From Neobacillus driksii (lineage in GTDB: Bacteria; Bacillota; Bacilli; Bacillales; Cytobacillaceae), in assembly GCF_013409995.1 (NCBI RefSeq), contig NZ_JACCBX010000002.1, positions 163,827 to 227,826 on the forward strand: a DNA stretch of 64,000 bases. Reading direction: 5' to 3'. Every line of letters starts with the position of its first letter. Within the stretch, counting starts at the first letter, position 1. Below the pieces are notes generated by a model. It made no database searches, had not been told where the DNA came from, and saw only the letters and a program-made list of their open reading frames with translations. Positions 45,196-54,170 of the stretch are shown one piece after another. The position numbers and the translations under genes were made by a program.

Positions 45196-46725
45196 TTAAG
45201 TCTTGGCTAATTTATTTACTACCTGCTTACTAGAAGAAGTCTCATCCTGTTTTTCTTCTTCAGATTTCGCTCGTTTAATAAAGAACGCAAGAACCAATGC
45301 CGCACCAATAATGATGGCTGATATAAAAAAGGTATAGTTAATGCCCTCTAACATAGCTTCCATTGCAATTTGTTGTTGCATTTCTGAAAGTGCTGCTTCT
45401 GTTGGCTGCCCAGACATTTTTTGCATAGCAGAAGCTGCAAGTTCTTTTCCATATGACTCTGATCGATTAGACATAATGGTAATCAATAAACCTGTTCCAA
45501 TAGCAGCGGATACCTGCTGCATAGTACTGTTCATTGCTGTTCCGTGTGGATAAAACCGTTTTGGTAATTGATTTAATCCGTTCGTAGACACCGGCATAAA
45601 CACCATTGACATTCCAAACATTCTTATCGCATGTAAAAGAACCAAGGACATATAGGATGTTTCAAATGATAACCTGCTGAAGAAATAAGTAGTAATCGTT
45701 GTAATACTCAAACCCACTATTGCTAAAATTCTACCGCCAATTTTGTCAAATAATCTTCCGGTAACAGGCGACATAAGAGCATTCACAATGGCTCCAGGCA
45801 GCAGCATTAAACCTGCATCAAAAGGAGAAATTCCACGGATTGTTTGAACATAAATAGGGAGGAGCAGAAAACCTGAAAACATGGCGATATTGACGATCGC
45901 TGAAATAGCCGATGAAAGGGCAAACATATTATATTTAAAAATCCTAAAGTTGAGCATTGGCCGATCTTGCTTTAATTGCCGTAAGATAAACCAAACCAAC
46001 GAAACAACTCCGATAGTAATTGTCAAATAAACATGCGGACTGTCCCATCCTCTACTACCGGCAGAACTAAAACCATATAACAGTCCTCCGAAACCAATGC
46101 TCGAAAGCAAAAGCGAAAAGAAATCAAGGGAGATATTGACTTTCTCCTTTTTATCTTTAAGCCTCATAAATCCTAAGATAAGAATGACTGCTGCAATTGG
46201 AGTTACGAAATGGAACAGCATTCTCCAATCATAATGTTCGATAATCCATCCGGATAAAGTTGGACCAATAGCAGGTGCAAACATCAGAATTAACCCAAAA
46301 ACCCCCATGGCCGCTCCCCTTTTTTCAATTGGAAAGCTTACTAACATTACATTCATTAACAGCGGCATCATAATTGCCGAGCCTGAAGCTTGCACCATTC
46401 GCGCTGTTAATAATAAAGGAAATGCATGGGCGATTCCGGCTATAAGCGTACCAATTGTAAACAATCCCATTGCGACTAGAAATAACCGGCGAACAGTATA
46501 TTTTTGAATTAAGAATGCAGTAGTAGGGATCAATATTCCATTTACCAGCATAAATCCGGTTGTCAGCCACTGAACCGTCGATGTATCGACATCTAAGTCT
46601 TTCATGATTGAAGGTAACGCGACATTTAATAATGTATTATTTAAAAAAGCAATAAAGGCACCAATGATTAAAACCGCAATAATGCCATAAGGCGGGCGGT
46701 CAGTCTTATTCATGGTTTGTTCCAT
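45196..46725 (-). CDS. DHA2-family drug exporter, copy 2
   Basis: 509-residue, ~14-helix proton-coupled exporter, very close to the protein at 22070-23602 along its whole length; the two share long identical runs such as NTLLN(I/V)ALPSIM and WLTTGFMLVNG and the same loop motifs. Motif C reads APAIGPTLSGWIIE. Unlike copy 1 it has no adjacent regulator gene, and its tail diverges (KRAKSEEEKQDETSSSKQ). The two are probably duplicates with different control. Confidence 0.92.
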   Translation of the reverse strand: MEQTMNKTDRPPYGIIAVLIIGAFIAFLNNTLLNVALPSIMKDLDVDTSTVQWLTTGFMLVNGILIPTTAFLIQKYTVRRLFLVAMGLFTIGTLIAGIAHAFPLLLTARMVQASGSAIMMPLLMNVMLVSFPIEKRGAAMGVFGLILMFAPAIGPTLSGWIIEHYDWRMLFHFVTPIAAVILILGFMRLKDKKEKVNISLDFFSLLLSSIGFGGLLYGFSSAGSRGWDSPHVYLTITIGVVSLVWFILRQLKQDRPMLNFRIFKYNMFALSSAISAIVNIAMFSGFLLLPIYVQTIRGISPFDAGLMLLPGAIVNALMSPVTGRLFDKIGGRILAIVGLSITTITTYFFSRLSFETSYMSLVLLHAIRMFGMSMVFMPVSTNGLNQLPKRFYPHGTAMNSTMQQVSAAIGTGLLITIMSNRSESYGKELAASAMQKMSGQPTEAALSEMQQQIAMEAMLEGINYTFFISAIIIGAALVLAFFIKRAKSEEEKQDETSSSKQVVNKLAKT

Positions 46726-46830
46726 TTTATGTATCCCCCTGCTTCAAGACTTCTTATTTATTTTACCAATTAAAGCAAAATTTATCATAACTGCAATGTT
46801 AATTATTTCAAGTCAGCAAATACTAAAAGA

Positions 46831-46866
46831 AAAAAACTCGGAACGGTAAAAATGAGTCCCGAGTTT
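46831..46866 (-). terminator. Terminator of the TRAP operon
   Basis: AAACTCGG / CCGAGTTT, 8-bp stem around a 17-nt loop, followed by U-rich sequence on the minus strand, about 10 nt after the permease stop. Confidence 0.82.
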
Positions 46867-46876
46867 CACCTTTTAT

Positions 46877-48832
46877 TCAATTTTGCACTTTAGGAATGTG
46901 ACCACGTTTATAAAAATATTGCAAAGCGAGTAATACCGCAAACAATACTAATCCGACAATGTCGGAGATATTTTCTGGATAAATTAAACATAATCCCGCT
47001 CCAAGAGAAGCAATACGTTCTATCCAATTCAATTTTCGCACCCAAAAACCAATAACTCCAGCACTAATGGCGATCATGCCAATAAAAGCTGTAAATACAA
47101 CCCAAATTAGATAGGTCCACGTGGTATCAATCATTAGTAATTCTGGTGACAAGACAAACATATAGGGGATGATAAAAGCAGAAATCGCAAGCTTTGTTGA
47201 TTCCACACCTGTTTTAAACGGTTCTCCTCCGGAAATAGCCGCGGCAGCAAATGCAGCTAGAGCAACTGGTGGAGTAATATCGGCCACGATGCCAAAATAA
47301 AACACAAATAAGTGAGCAGATAAATCAGGGACTCCTAACAGAATAATCGCTGGTGCTGCAATGGTTGAAGTAATGACATAATTAGCTGTCGTTGGCGAAC
47401 CCATTCCCAATATCAAAGAAGCAATCATTGTCAAAAACAAAGTTGGCAGCAATGCCCCTCCGGCAATATCAAGAAGCCCGTTAGCCATTTTTAAACCCAG
47501 CCCTGTTTTTGTTACAACTCCGACAATGATCCCTGCAGCAGCGGTTGCAGCAGCAACACCTAAAGCAGACCGTGCTCCATCTACTAAAGCTTCAACAATC
47601 CCTTTAAATCCGATCCTAGTTTCCTTTCGAATTGCACTTACCACGACAGTAATAACAATCGACCATAACGCAGCACGAATGACACTCATACCGGACATTA
47701 ACAAAAGGACAATCGCAATAATTGGAAGTAATAAGTAAAGTTTCCCTAGAACCTCTTTCCTGCTCGGCATTTCTTCCTTGGTTAACCCACGAAGACCGAT
47801 TCGCTTTGCTTCAAAATGAGTCATAATCCAAATACCTGTAAAATAAAGAATGGCCGGGATTGCAGCAGCCTTCGCTATTTCCCAGTAGGAGATACCCCCT
47901 CCAATGAATTCAACCATCAAGAATGCTGCCGCTCCCATAACCGGTGGCATTAACTGTCCGCCTGTAGACGAGGACGCCTCCACCGCACCGGCAAATTCCT
48001 TTTTATATCCCAGGTTTTTCATCATTGGTATTGTAAAGGCACCGGATGTTACCACATTCGCAACAGAACTGCCGCTGATTGTACCTTGTAAAGCGCTTGA
48101 GAATACAGCTACCTTCGCAGGTCCCCCCACACTCCTGCCGGCAATCGCAATCGACAAATCGTTAAAATACTCACCTACACCGGTCTTGATTAAAAAGGAA
48201 CCGAATAATAAAAAGAGAAAGATAAAGGTTGAAGATACGCCAATCGGTGTTCCAAGAATTCCTTCTGTTGTAAAAAACATTGTCTGGACTAACCGATCCA
48301 ATTCTAAACCTCTGTGTGCAATGGCACTCGGCATATACGGTCCAAATACCGCGTATATCATAAAAACAATGGCAATAATGGTAATTGGCAGACCAACGGT
48401 CCTTCGTGTTGCCTCTAAAACTAGTAAAATAGCTGAAAGACCAACAAAAAAGTCCATCCCGGTGACATTTCCTGTCCGTAAGACCAAATCATCAATCATG
48501 ACCGGCCAATAAGCCCCAACGATGACTGAAACGATCGCAAGAATGATATCATACCAAGCGACCTTAATCTCCTTTCCCCGATTTTTCTTTCGGGCAGGAA
48601 AGAGTAAGAAAATGAGTGCGAGTGCAAAACCTAAATGGATGGAACGCTGCAACTGCGCGGTTAACATGCCAAATATTCCAGTGTATAAGTGGAAGAGGGA
48701 AAAGGCTAATAAACCTGCGAAGGCAATCCAAAGAGGTAGTCCTTTTAGTTTCCGTGTTCCAGCTTCAGGGTCATATTTCTCTAAAAGCTCCTGCTGCTTA
48801 GCCTCTGACAGTGTTTCTTCATAGTGACTCAA
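46877..48832 (-). CDS. TRAP transporter fused permease (4TM-12TM)
   Basis: 651-residue fused DctQM-type permease of the TAXI branch: an N-terminal small-subunit region (about the first 150 residues) followed by the large subunit, with GSVASSNVV-like VFSSALQGTISGSSVANVVT, ASSSTGGQLMPPVMGAAAFL and MASLILGMGSPTTANYVIT-type stretches. Works with the extracellular TAXI binding protein encoded two genes upstream. It overlaps the DUF1850 gene by 14 nt, so translation is probably coupled. Substrate not known; glutamate and other organic acids are known for the family. Confidence 0.92.
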   Translation of the reverse strand: MSHYEETLSEAKQQELLEKYDPEAGTRKLKGLPLWIAFAGLLAFSLFHLYTGIFGMLTAQLQRSIHLGFALALIFLLFPARKKNRGKEIKVAWYDIILAIVSVIVGAYWPVMIDDLVLRTGNVTGMDFFVGLSAILLVLEATRRTVGLPITIIAIVFMIYAVFGPYMPSAIAHRGLELDRLVQTMFFTTEGILGTPIGVSSTFIFLFLLFGSFLIKTGVGEYFNDLSIAIAGRSVGGPAKVAVFSSALQGTISGSSVANVVTSGAFTIPMMKNLGYKKEFAGAVEASSSTGGQLMPPVMGAAAFLMVEFIGGGISYWEIAKAAAIPAILYFTGIWIMTHFEAKRIGLRGLTKEEMPSRKEVLGKLYLLLPIIAIVLLLMSGMSVIRAALWSIVITVVVSAIRKETRIGFKGIVEALVDGARSALGVAAATAAAGIIVGVVTKTGLGLKMANGLLDIAGGALLPTLFLTMIASLILGMGSPTTANYVITSTIAAPAIILLGVPDLSAHLFVFYFGIVADITPPVALAAFAAAAISGGEPFKTGVESTKLAISAFIIPYMFVLSPELLMIDTTWTYLIWVVFTAFIGMIAISAGVIGFWVRKLNWIERIASLGAGLCLIYPENISDIVGLVLFAVLLALQYFYKRGHIPKVQN

Positions 48833-49340
48833 GGATATTCACTCCTTTCCATTGCTTAAAAAAGTTCAATTTACGTATTTCCACTTTTACAGACGTGCCC
48901 GGTTTTATTGAACGAGATATAGGGTATTCCTTATTTTTAAAAATCACGGTATGATTGGCACGAACCTGTCCGATTCGTAAGTGAAAGAAAGGAAAGACCC
49001 GATTCATGTTTTTGATGTAATAAGCTCCATTTTCTTGTTCGAATGTTTCTCCTTTTTCGGCATTAGAGGGCATGCCGATGGCAAAATCCTCATACATAAG
49101 CTCATATTGTTGAATCCTCTCGTCATGAGTAATTATATAGCTCTCAACCACATCGGATAAATGAATGGAATGAGTGTATTTGATTTCAAAATGAGTTTCG
49201 TTTTTAACAGGAATGTATGCAAACTTCGCATTGCTGTCATTTGGCTGAAAGACAATCGCTTTCTGAAAGGGTATGAATACTAGTAAGATAAGGATGATAA
49301 TAAAGATTAATAGATATTGGATTGGTTGAAGTTTAGGCAT
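48819..49340 (-). CDS. DUF1850 membrane-anchored protein of the TRAP operon
   Basis: 173 residues with one N-terminal helix (IQYLLIFIIILILLVFIPF) and an extracytoplasmic beta-rich part containing FEIKYTHSIHLSDVVESY, typical of DUF1850. Genes of this family commonly sit between TAXI binding protein and fused TRAP permease genes, as here, suggesting an accessory role in the transporter. GGGAGGGG precedes the ATG. The function is not established. Confidence 0.87.
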   Translation of the reverse strand: MPKLQPIQYLLIFIIILILLVFIPFQKAIVFQPNDSNAKFAYIPVKNETHFEIKYTHSIHLSDVVESYIITHDERIQQYELMYEDFAIGMPSNAEKGETFEQENGAYYIKNMNRVFPFFHLRIGQVRANHTVIFKNKEYPISRSIKPGTSVKVEIRKLNFFKQWKGVNILESL

Positions 49341-49417
49341 TTTCCCCTCCCTACTTTATGGAAAAGGGGGCCGGCTGCTATTCATGCCACCGGCCAATTT
49401 ATTCACAGCGAAATCTG

Positions 49418-50410
49418 TTACTGTGCTTTTACGCCTTTTTCATCAAAGTATTTTTGTGCACCAGGATGTACATCAATCCCCACACCGTTTAAGGCGTTTT
49501 CGACTTTAATTAATTTCCCTTTTGCATGTGTCACTTTATCAAGATTTTCAAAGATTGCTTTTGTAATATCGTGGACAACGTTATCAGCAAGATCACTGTT
49601 TGCAACAAGCATCGCTTGAACAGCTACTGTTGTTACTGCAGACTCCAATCCGTATGTCCCTGAAGGTACTTCTTCCTTTACATAGAATGGATACTTTTGA
49701 ATCAGGTTATCAATTTTATCTTGTTCAATTGGTACTATGACTATATCTTCTGTAGCACCAAGACTTTCGACTGCACCAGTCGGAGTACCTGCTGTTACAA
49801 AAGCCGCGTCAATGGTACCATCTTGAATTCCCTGTGTAGACTCATCAAATGATAAATCTTGTTTGTGAATATCATCAAAAGTCATCCCATGTACTTCAAG
49901 AATTTGCTCGGCATTTGCCACTGTACCAGAACCAGGTGCACCTACAGAAACCTTTTTGCCTTTTAAATCTTCGACTGATGTAATCCCGGATTTTTTTGTT
50001 GTTACGATTTGAATCGTTTCTGGATATAAGGTGGCAATTGCCTTTATATTATCAACCTTGTTGTTTGCAAACATTAATTTTCCTTCAGCAGCATATGAAG
50101 CAATATCCGTTTGGGAAAAGGCAATTTCGGCATCACCATTTTTTAGGGTCGTCATGTTTTCCGCAGAAGCACCACTCGTTTCAGCATTCGCATCGATACC
50201 TGTTTCATCTTTAATAATCTCAGCAAAGGAGCCTCCTAACGGGTAATAGGTGCCGCCAGTCCCCCCCGTTAAAATACTAATAAATTTTGGCTTTTCTTTT
50301 TCTTCATTTGCTGGCTTTTCCCCGCCCTCCTCTTTGTTTCCACATGCTGCTAGAATCATAGAGAGTGTTATGAGAAACACGATTGAAAGATAGAACCCTT
50401 TCTTTTTCAT
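49418..50410 (-). CDS. TAXI-family TRAP solute-binding lipoprotein
   Basis: 330-residue binding protein. Lipoprotein signal ending LAAC, then an acidic linker (NKEEGGEKPANEEKEKPK) and the TAXI fold: SILTGGTGGTYYPLGGSFAE, EIAFSQTDIASYAAEG, LKGKKVSVGAPGSGTVANAE, AAFVTAGTPTGAVESLG. It would be tethered outside the membrane and hand its ligand to the fused permease. First gene of the three-gene operon, behind a TTGACA promoter. Confidence 0.94.
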   Translation of the reverse strand: MKKKGFYLSIVFLITLSMILAACGNKEEGGEKPANEEKEKPKFISILTGGTGGTYYPLGGSFAEIIKDETGIDANAETSGASAENMTTLKNGDAEIAFSQTDIASYAAEGKLMFANNKVDNIKAIATLYPETIQIVTTKKSGITSVEDLKGKKVSVGAPGSGTVANAEQILEVHGMTFDDIHKQDLSFDESTQGIQDGTIDAAFVTAGTPTGAVESLGATEDIVIVPIEQDKIDNLIQKYPFYVKEEVPSGTYGLESAVTTVAVQAMLVANSDLADNVVHDITKAIFENLDKVTHAKGKLIKVENALNGVGIDVHPGAQKYFDEKGVKAQ

Positions 50411-50454
50411 TAAAACTTCCCCCTTTTTATAAAATACCGTCCATCAATCAATAC

Positions 50455-50483
50455 TTATTAATTGTCAGGTACAAACTTGTCAA
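50455..50483 (-). promoter_or_regulatory. Promoter of the TRAP operon
   Basis: Minus-strand TTGACA (50483-50478), 17-nt spacer, TAATAA (50460-50455); the TSS would be near 50448, leaving a ~38-nt leader with a GGGGGAAG ribosome site. The spacer repeats TGACAA. Confidence 0.6.
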
Positions 50484-50520
50484 TTTTACCAAGATTAGTT
50501 CTTTAGGGCTATTTCTTCAT

Positions 50521-50552
50521 AAAAAAAGAAACCCCTTTCATTTGAAAGGAGT
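50521..50552 (-). terminator. Terminator of the proline dehydrogenase gene
   Basis: ACCCCTTTC / GAAAGGAGT stem with a 4-nt ATTT loop and one mismatch, followed on the minus strand by a run of seven U. Confidence 0.85.
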
Positions 50553-50563
50553 TTTAAACGGTC

Positions 50564-51547
50564 TTATCTACGTTTCTTTTTAGCACTCTTCGTCAGTCTT
50601 CCTAACAAAAATGACCCTGCAGCAACACCAATAATCGTGTTTGTTTTTTTGTTAAGTACTTGCTTGGCTACAAGATTTAAGTTCTGAGGTCTTTCAGCAA
50701 GACGCCTCATGAAATAGCCGTACCAGTCATTTCCAAAAGGTACATACGTACAGAAGTTATAGCCTTCTTTAGCTAGCTGCAGCTGCATCTCCTTTCTAAA
50801 TCCATAAAGCATTTGAAACTCAAATTGTTCATTCGGGATGTTGTTCTTTTTTACAAATTCCTTCACGTGGTTAATGACATTGTGATCATGGGTGGCAATT
50901 GAAGTAAATTTGCCGTTTACTATATGCCATTCAATTAGTTTAATAAAATTAGCATCGATATCTTTTTTATTTTGGTAAGCGTATTCAGCGGGCTCCTTGT
51001 AAGCACCTTTTACAATCCGCATACGGAAGTTTTTATATTTTTCAAGGTATTCATCAGCACGAAGTAAATATGCCTGAATAACCGTTCCAACGTTGTCATA
51101 TTCCTTAGACAGCTCATCTAAAACATCAAAAGTAGGCTGCAGGTGACCGGTGTCTTCCATGTCAACGTTTACAAAAATTCCATAGTTGTTAGCACGATCA
51201 ACGATTTCTCTTAAGTTGCTTAAGCAGAAGTTGTATTCGATATCCAAGCCTAATTGCGTAGGTTTTAAAGAGATATGGGCATCGACATTATGCTCATGAA
51301 TCGCTTCAATAACCTTAAGAATTTGTTCCTTTGCTTCTGTCGCCTCTTCTTCTTTAAAGACGAATTCACCTAAGTTATCAACGGTACAAGAAATTCCGTG
51401 TGCATTGAGTTCTTTAATACTTTTGATTACTTCATCGATATTGGTACCTGCAACGACACTTTGTGCACCCATTTTTAATCCATACTTCTTAGCTGCATTA
51501 TTTAAAAATTGATTTTGAGATAAGCCTATAAAAATATCCTTCAACAT
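50564..51547 (-). CDS. putB: Proline dehydrogenase
   Basis: 327-residue FAD enzyme oxidising proline to pyrroline-5-carboxylate. Family stretches: NAHGISCTVDNLGEFV, VDAHISLKPTQLGLDI, FVNVDMEDTGH, YLLRADEYLEKY, FRMRIVKGAYKEP, SIATHDHNVI, FEFQMLYGFRKE. The C-terminus carries a hydrophobic segment (IIGVAAGSFLLGRL) and a basic tail, possibly for membrane contact. AAGGAG precedes the ATG. No P5C dehydrogenase is adjacent. B. subtilis has two such paralogues (putB, fadM), so the symbol is approximate. Confidence 0.93.
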   Translation of the reverse strand: MLKDIFIGLSQNQFLNNAAKKYGLKMGAQSVVAGTNIDEVIKSIKELNAHGISCTVDNLGEFVFKEEEATEAKEQILKVIEAIHEHNVDAHISLKPTQLGLDIEYNFCLSNLREIVDRANNYGIFVNVDMEDTGHLQPTFDVLDELSKEYDNVGTVIQAYLLRADEYLEKYKNFRMRIVKGAYKEPAEYAYQNKKDIDANFIKLIEWHIVNGKFTSIATHDHNVINHVKEFVKKNNIPNEQFEFQMLYGFRKEMQLQLAKEGYNFCTYVPFGNDWYGYFMRRLAERPQNLNLVAKQVLNKKTNTIIGVAAGSFLLGRLTKSAKKKRR

Positions 51548-51660
51548 AGCGAATTCTCCTTGCTGTTGTTATTTCACTATTATTTTAGCATAAAAGTTTC
51601 AAATGCTCCTCATAGTTTTTAAAAAATTGTCGAAATTGAATTCATTTGTACTTATGAACC

Positions 51661-51695
51661 AAAAAAGGGCTGCTGAGATGGTTCTCAGCAGCCCT
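51661..51695 (-). terminator. Terminator of ftsZ
   Basis: Perfect 13-bp stem AGGGCTGCTGAGA / TCTCAGCAGCCCT with a 4-nt loop, followed on the minus strand by six U, about 10 nt after the stop codon. Confidence 0.95.
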
Positions 51696-51705
51696 GGTGG
51701 TGGCA

Positions 51706-52848
51706 TTATCTTCGATTACGATTACGCAGGAATGTAGGAATATCCAGCGTATCTTCTGAATGTGGTCTTTGTCTATCCTGACTAGGCTTTGGCTCTTCTT
51801 GAACATTTTGTTCTCGCCGTGAGATACCTTGAGATTGTGGTCTTGAGATAACATCCCTTGATGGACTAACTGTGTTCTTTCGTGAAGATAATTCTGTTTC
51901 AGAAAAACCCGTTGCAATAACGGTGATCATGATTTCATCTTTTAAGTCTTCATTGATAATCGAACCAAAAATCATGTTTAATTCCTTGTCCGCAGCAGAA
52001 GAAACGATATCTGCCGCCTCTTGAACTTCATATAGACTTAAATTACTGCCGCCCGTGATATTCATTAAGACACCCTGAGCGCCATCGATAGAGGTTTCTA
52101 ACAATGGACTTGAAATAGCCTTCTTTGCTGCCTCCACAGCTCGGTCCTTACCTTTCGCCATACCAATACCCATTAAGGCAGTCCCTTGATTAGACATAAT
52201 CGTTTTCACGTCTGCGAAATCGAGGTTAATTAAGCCAGGTACGGCAATTAAATCGGAAATCCCCTGCACACCTTGTCTGAGCACGTTATCTGCCTCACGG
52301 AAAGCTTGAATCATCGGAGTCTTTTTATCTACGATTTGCAATAGACGATCGTTTGGAACAATAATCAATGTATCTACTGCTTCACGCATTAAATCAATCC
52401 CAGCTGCTGCATTCGTTGCACGTTTTCGGCCTTCAAATCCGAATGGACGTGTCACAACCCCAATGGTTAAAGCACCAAGCTCACGTGAAATTTGGGCAAT
52501 CGCTGGTGCAGCTCCAGTCCCTGTTCCTCCGCCCATACCAGCGGTAACAAAGACCATATCTGCTCCTTTTAGTACTTCTTGGATCTGCTTCCTGCTTTCC
52601 TCTACTGCATTTCTGCCGACCTCTGGATTTGCACCAGCACCTAAACCTCTAGTTAATGTTGCACCGATTTGCATTTTAATTTCTGCTTTTGATAGTTTTA
52701 AAGCTTGGGCATCGGTATTTACAGCAATAAATTCTACACCTTGAACACCGTCTTCTATCATTCGGTTTACAGCGTTATTACCGCCGCCGCCAACACCAAT
52801 TACTTTTATTCTTGCTACTTGATCTATATCCATTTCAAAATCCCACAT
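51706..52848 (-). CDS. ftsZ: FtsZ, tubulin-like division GTPase, outside a division cluster
   Basis: 380 residues with all FtsZ hallmarks: [13 protein letters not shown] (18-30), the tubulin signature GGGTGTGA (106-113), the T7 catalytic loop NLDFADV (208-214) with both Asp residues, a ~45-residue Q/R/S-rich linker and the C-terminal peptide [13 protein letters not shown] for FtsA/EzrA/SepF-type partners. It should be a working GTPase that polymerises. In Bacillus ftsZ normally follows ftsA in the dcw cluster; here the neighbours are proline dehydrogenase and a DUF1002 gene, and no division gene is near, so it may be a second copy. It has its own 284-nt upstream region and a strong terminator. 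Confidence 0.95.
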   Translation of the reverse strand: MWDFEMDIDQVARIKVIGVGGGGNNAVNRMIEDGVQGVEFIAVNTDAQALKLSKAEIKMQIGATLTRGLGAGANPEVGRNAVEESRKQIQEVLKGADMVFVTAGMGGGTGTGAAPAIAQISRELGALTIGVVTRPFGFEGRKRATNAAAGIDLMREAVDTLIIVPNDRLLQIVDKKTPMIQAFREADNVLRQGVQGISDLIAVPGLINLDFADVKTIMSNQGTALMGIGMAKGKDRAVEAAKKAISSPLLETSIDGAQGVLMNITGGSNLSLYEVQEAADIVSSAADKELNMIFGSIINEDLKDEIMITVIATGFSETELSSRKNTVSPSRDVISRPQSQGISRREQNVQEEPKPSQDRQRPHSEDTLDIPTFLRNRNRR

Positions 52849-53102
52849 AGTCTACTTCCTCCTGCTTCCGCAAAATCATTGCATCATTATTCAAAATTCA
52901 AAAAATTCTATTGTTTATTTTTAAGTTTTACAGCTTTTAGCAGATTTATTACACTAGTATAATCTAACTCAAGCATATTTTTGTGAATTTTGTCGAATCC
53001 TTTTTTCTTAAATTCTATTTTAACAAAAATCTGGGGATTTTTATATAGTCCTATAATCATTCCTCTTTTTTTTATCATTAAAATTTTGTTACAAACGTTC
53101 GA

Positions 53103-53128
53103 AAGGCTCAGTCCAATGACTGAGCCTT
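53103..53128 (-). terminator. Terminator of the DUF1002 gene
   Basis: Perfect 11-bp stem AAGGCTCAGTC / GACTGAGCCTT with a 4-nt loop, right after the stop codon; the minus-strand U-run is short. The remaining gap to ftsZ (to 52849) is AT-rich and holds the ftsZ promoter, not clearly assigned. Confidence 0.88.
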
Positions 53129-53132
53129 AATA

Positions 53133-54053
53133 TTATGAGAATATACTTTTGATATTTTCTATTAATTGTTTAAAGAAATCGGCTACTTGTTGGAGAAAAT
53201 TCTTGTCGCCCACTGCTTCTTCAATCCGCTGCTGAATATCCTGGGTAAGGTTTTCGAGCTGGGATTTAACATTATCGAAATTAATATTTAAGTTTCTCAT
53301 TTTCTCAAATAAGTCTAGTAACAACTGCCGGTCTTCCGGACTTAGACTGATTTCGAGTGTCTTTAATTTTTCATCAATAAGTGCCGCAAGTTCTTCTTTT
53401 GTTGCTGGGTTTTGCTCAGCTATTTCCTTTTTGATTTCTGTTAAGAGCTCACTTACTTTATCCTGATCCAGCCCCTCTTTTTTCGCTAGATCAGTAGCTA
53501 AATTTAGTTCTTCATTGGCGACTTCTGTGCGCTCCAAATCAAGAGTTGCACCTTCACCTGCATCATAAGCCTTATAAATTCCAACTAAAGCAGAGTGTCC
53601 ACTGACTTTTACAGGTGAAGCAACATCTACGACTGCGTCTTGAATTCCCGCTGTCAATAAGGCGTTTGCGTACATTTCATCGGTAACCTCTGTAATATTT
53701 TCAGGAGTTACCTGATTAATAACAAGTCCCACACCCGCATCCTTACGCGTAATTTTTGCGGAGGAATACATATTAGAATGAGCGTCTCCTTTAATATACT
53801 TAACCAGATCTTCTCCAGTTACAGTAATTTCTTTGACCTTGCTCGTATCGTTTACCTTTAATAACTCTCTCACTTCATCCTTTTGAGCTTGTGATAATGC
53901 TTCCCCATAAACGACAATCGGAAGACCAAACTTTTCATTGATACTTTCTTCCGTGTTACCACCAGTATCAGCTGACACTATGCTTGTACTGCTCACAGAG
54001 AATATGATTGCAAGAATAATAGTAAATGCAGCCATCTTATAAAAACGTTTCAT
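53133..54053 (-). CDS. DUF1002 (YpuA-like) secreted protein
   Basis: 306 residues. A Sec signal peptide (MKRFYKMAAFTIILAIIFSV, cut near SIVSA-D) precedes the DUF1002 region: GLPIVVYGEALSQAQKDEV, SSAKITRKDAGVGLVINQV, EMYANALLTAGIQDAVVDVA. The C-terminal ~120 residues are helical with coiled-coil character. Homologous to YpuA of Bacillus; function unknown. The ATG at 54053 has GGGAGAG upstream; the longer upstream reading is leader. It ends 300 nt before ftsZ but on its own terminator. Confidence 0.88.
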   Translation of the reverse strand: MKRFYKMAAFTIILAIIFSVSSTSIVSADTGGNTEESINEKFGLPIVVYGEALSQAQKDEVRELLKVNDTSKVKEITVTGEDLVKYIKGDAHSNMYSSAKITRKDAGVGLVINQVTPENITEVTDEMYANALLTAGIQDAVVDVASPVKVSGHSALVGIYKAYDAGEGATLDLERTEVANEELNLATDLAKKEGLDQDKVSELLTEIKKEIAEQNPATKEELAALIDEKLKTLEISLSPEDRQLLLDLFEKMRNLNINFDNVKSQLENLTQDIQQRIEEAVGDKNFLQQVADFFKQLIENIKSIFS

Positions 54054-54132
54054 ATCATCTCTCCCTATCAAATTTCTAAGGTGCTTCAAGTTAAAAGACG
54101 GATAAATAGATAAATAGGTTTCAATTTTTTGT

Positions 54133-54170
54133 ATAAAAAAAATTAGTAAGACCACCCAGAAGGATGGCCT
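54133..54170 (-). terminator. Terminator of the MFS gene
   Basis: Minus-strand AGGCCATCC / GGGTGGTCT 9-bp stem (two G-U pairs), 4-nt loop, then a few bases and a long U-run. It abuts the stop codon of the MFS gene. Confidence 0.82.

Noticed and set aside
47904..48512. 202-residue plus-strand open frame opposite the TRAP permease
   Set aside because: It is antisense to a conserved membrane protein gene, is low-complexity in character and has no ribosome site.
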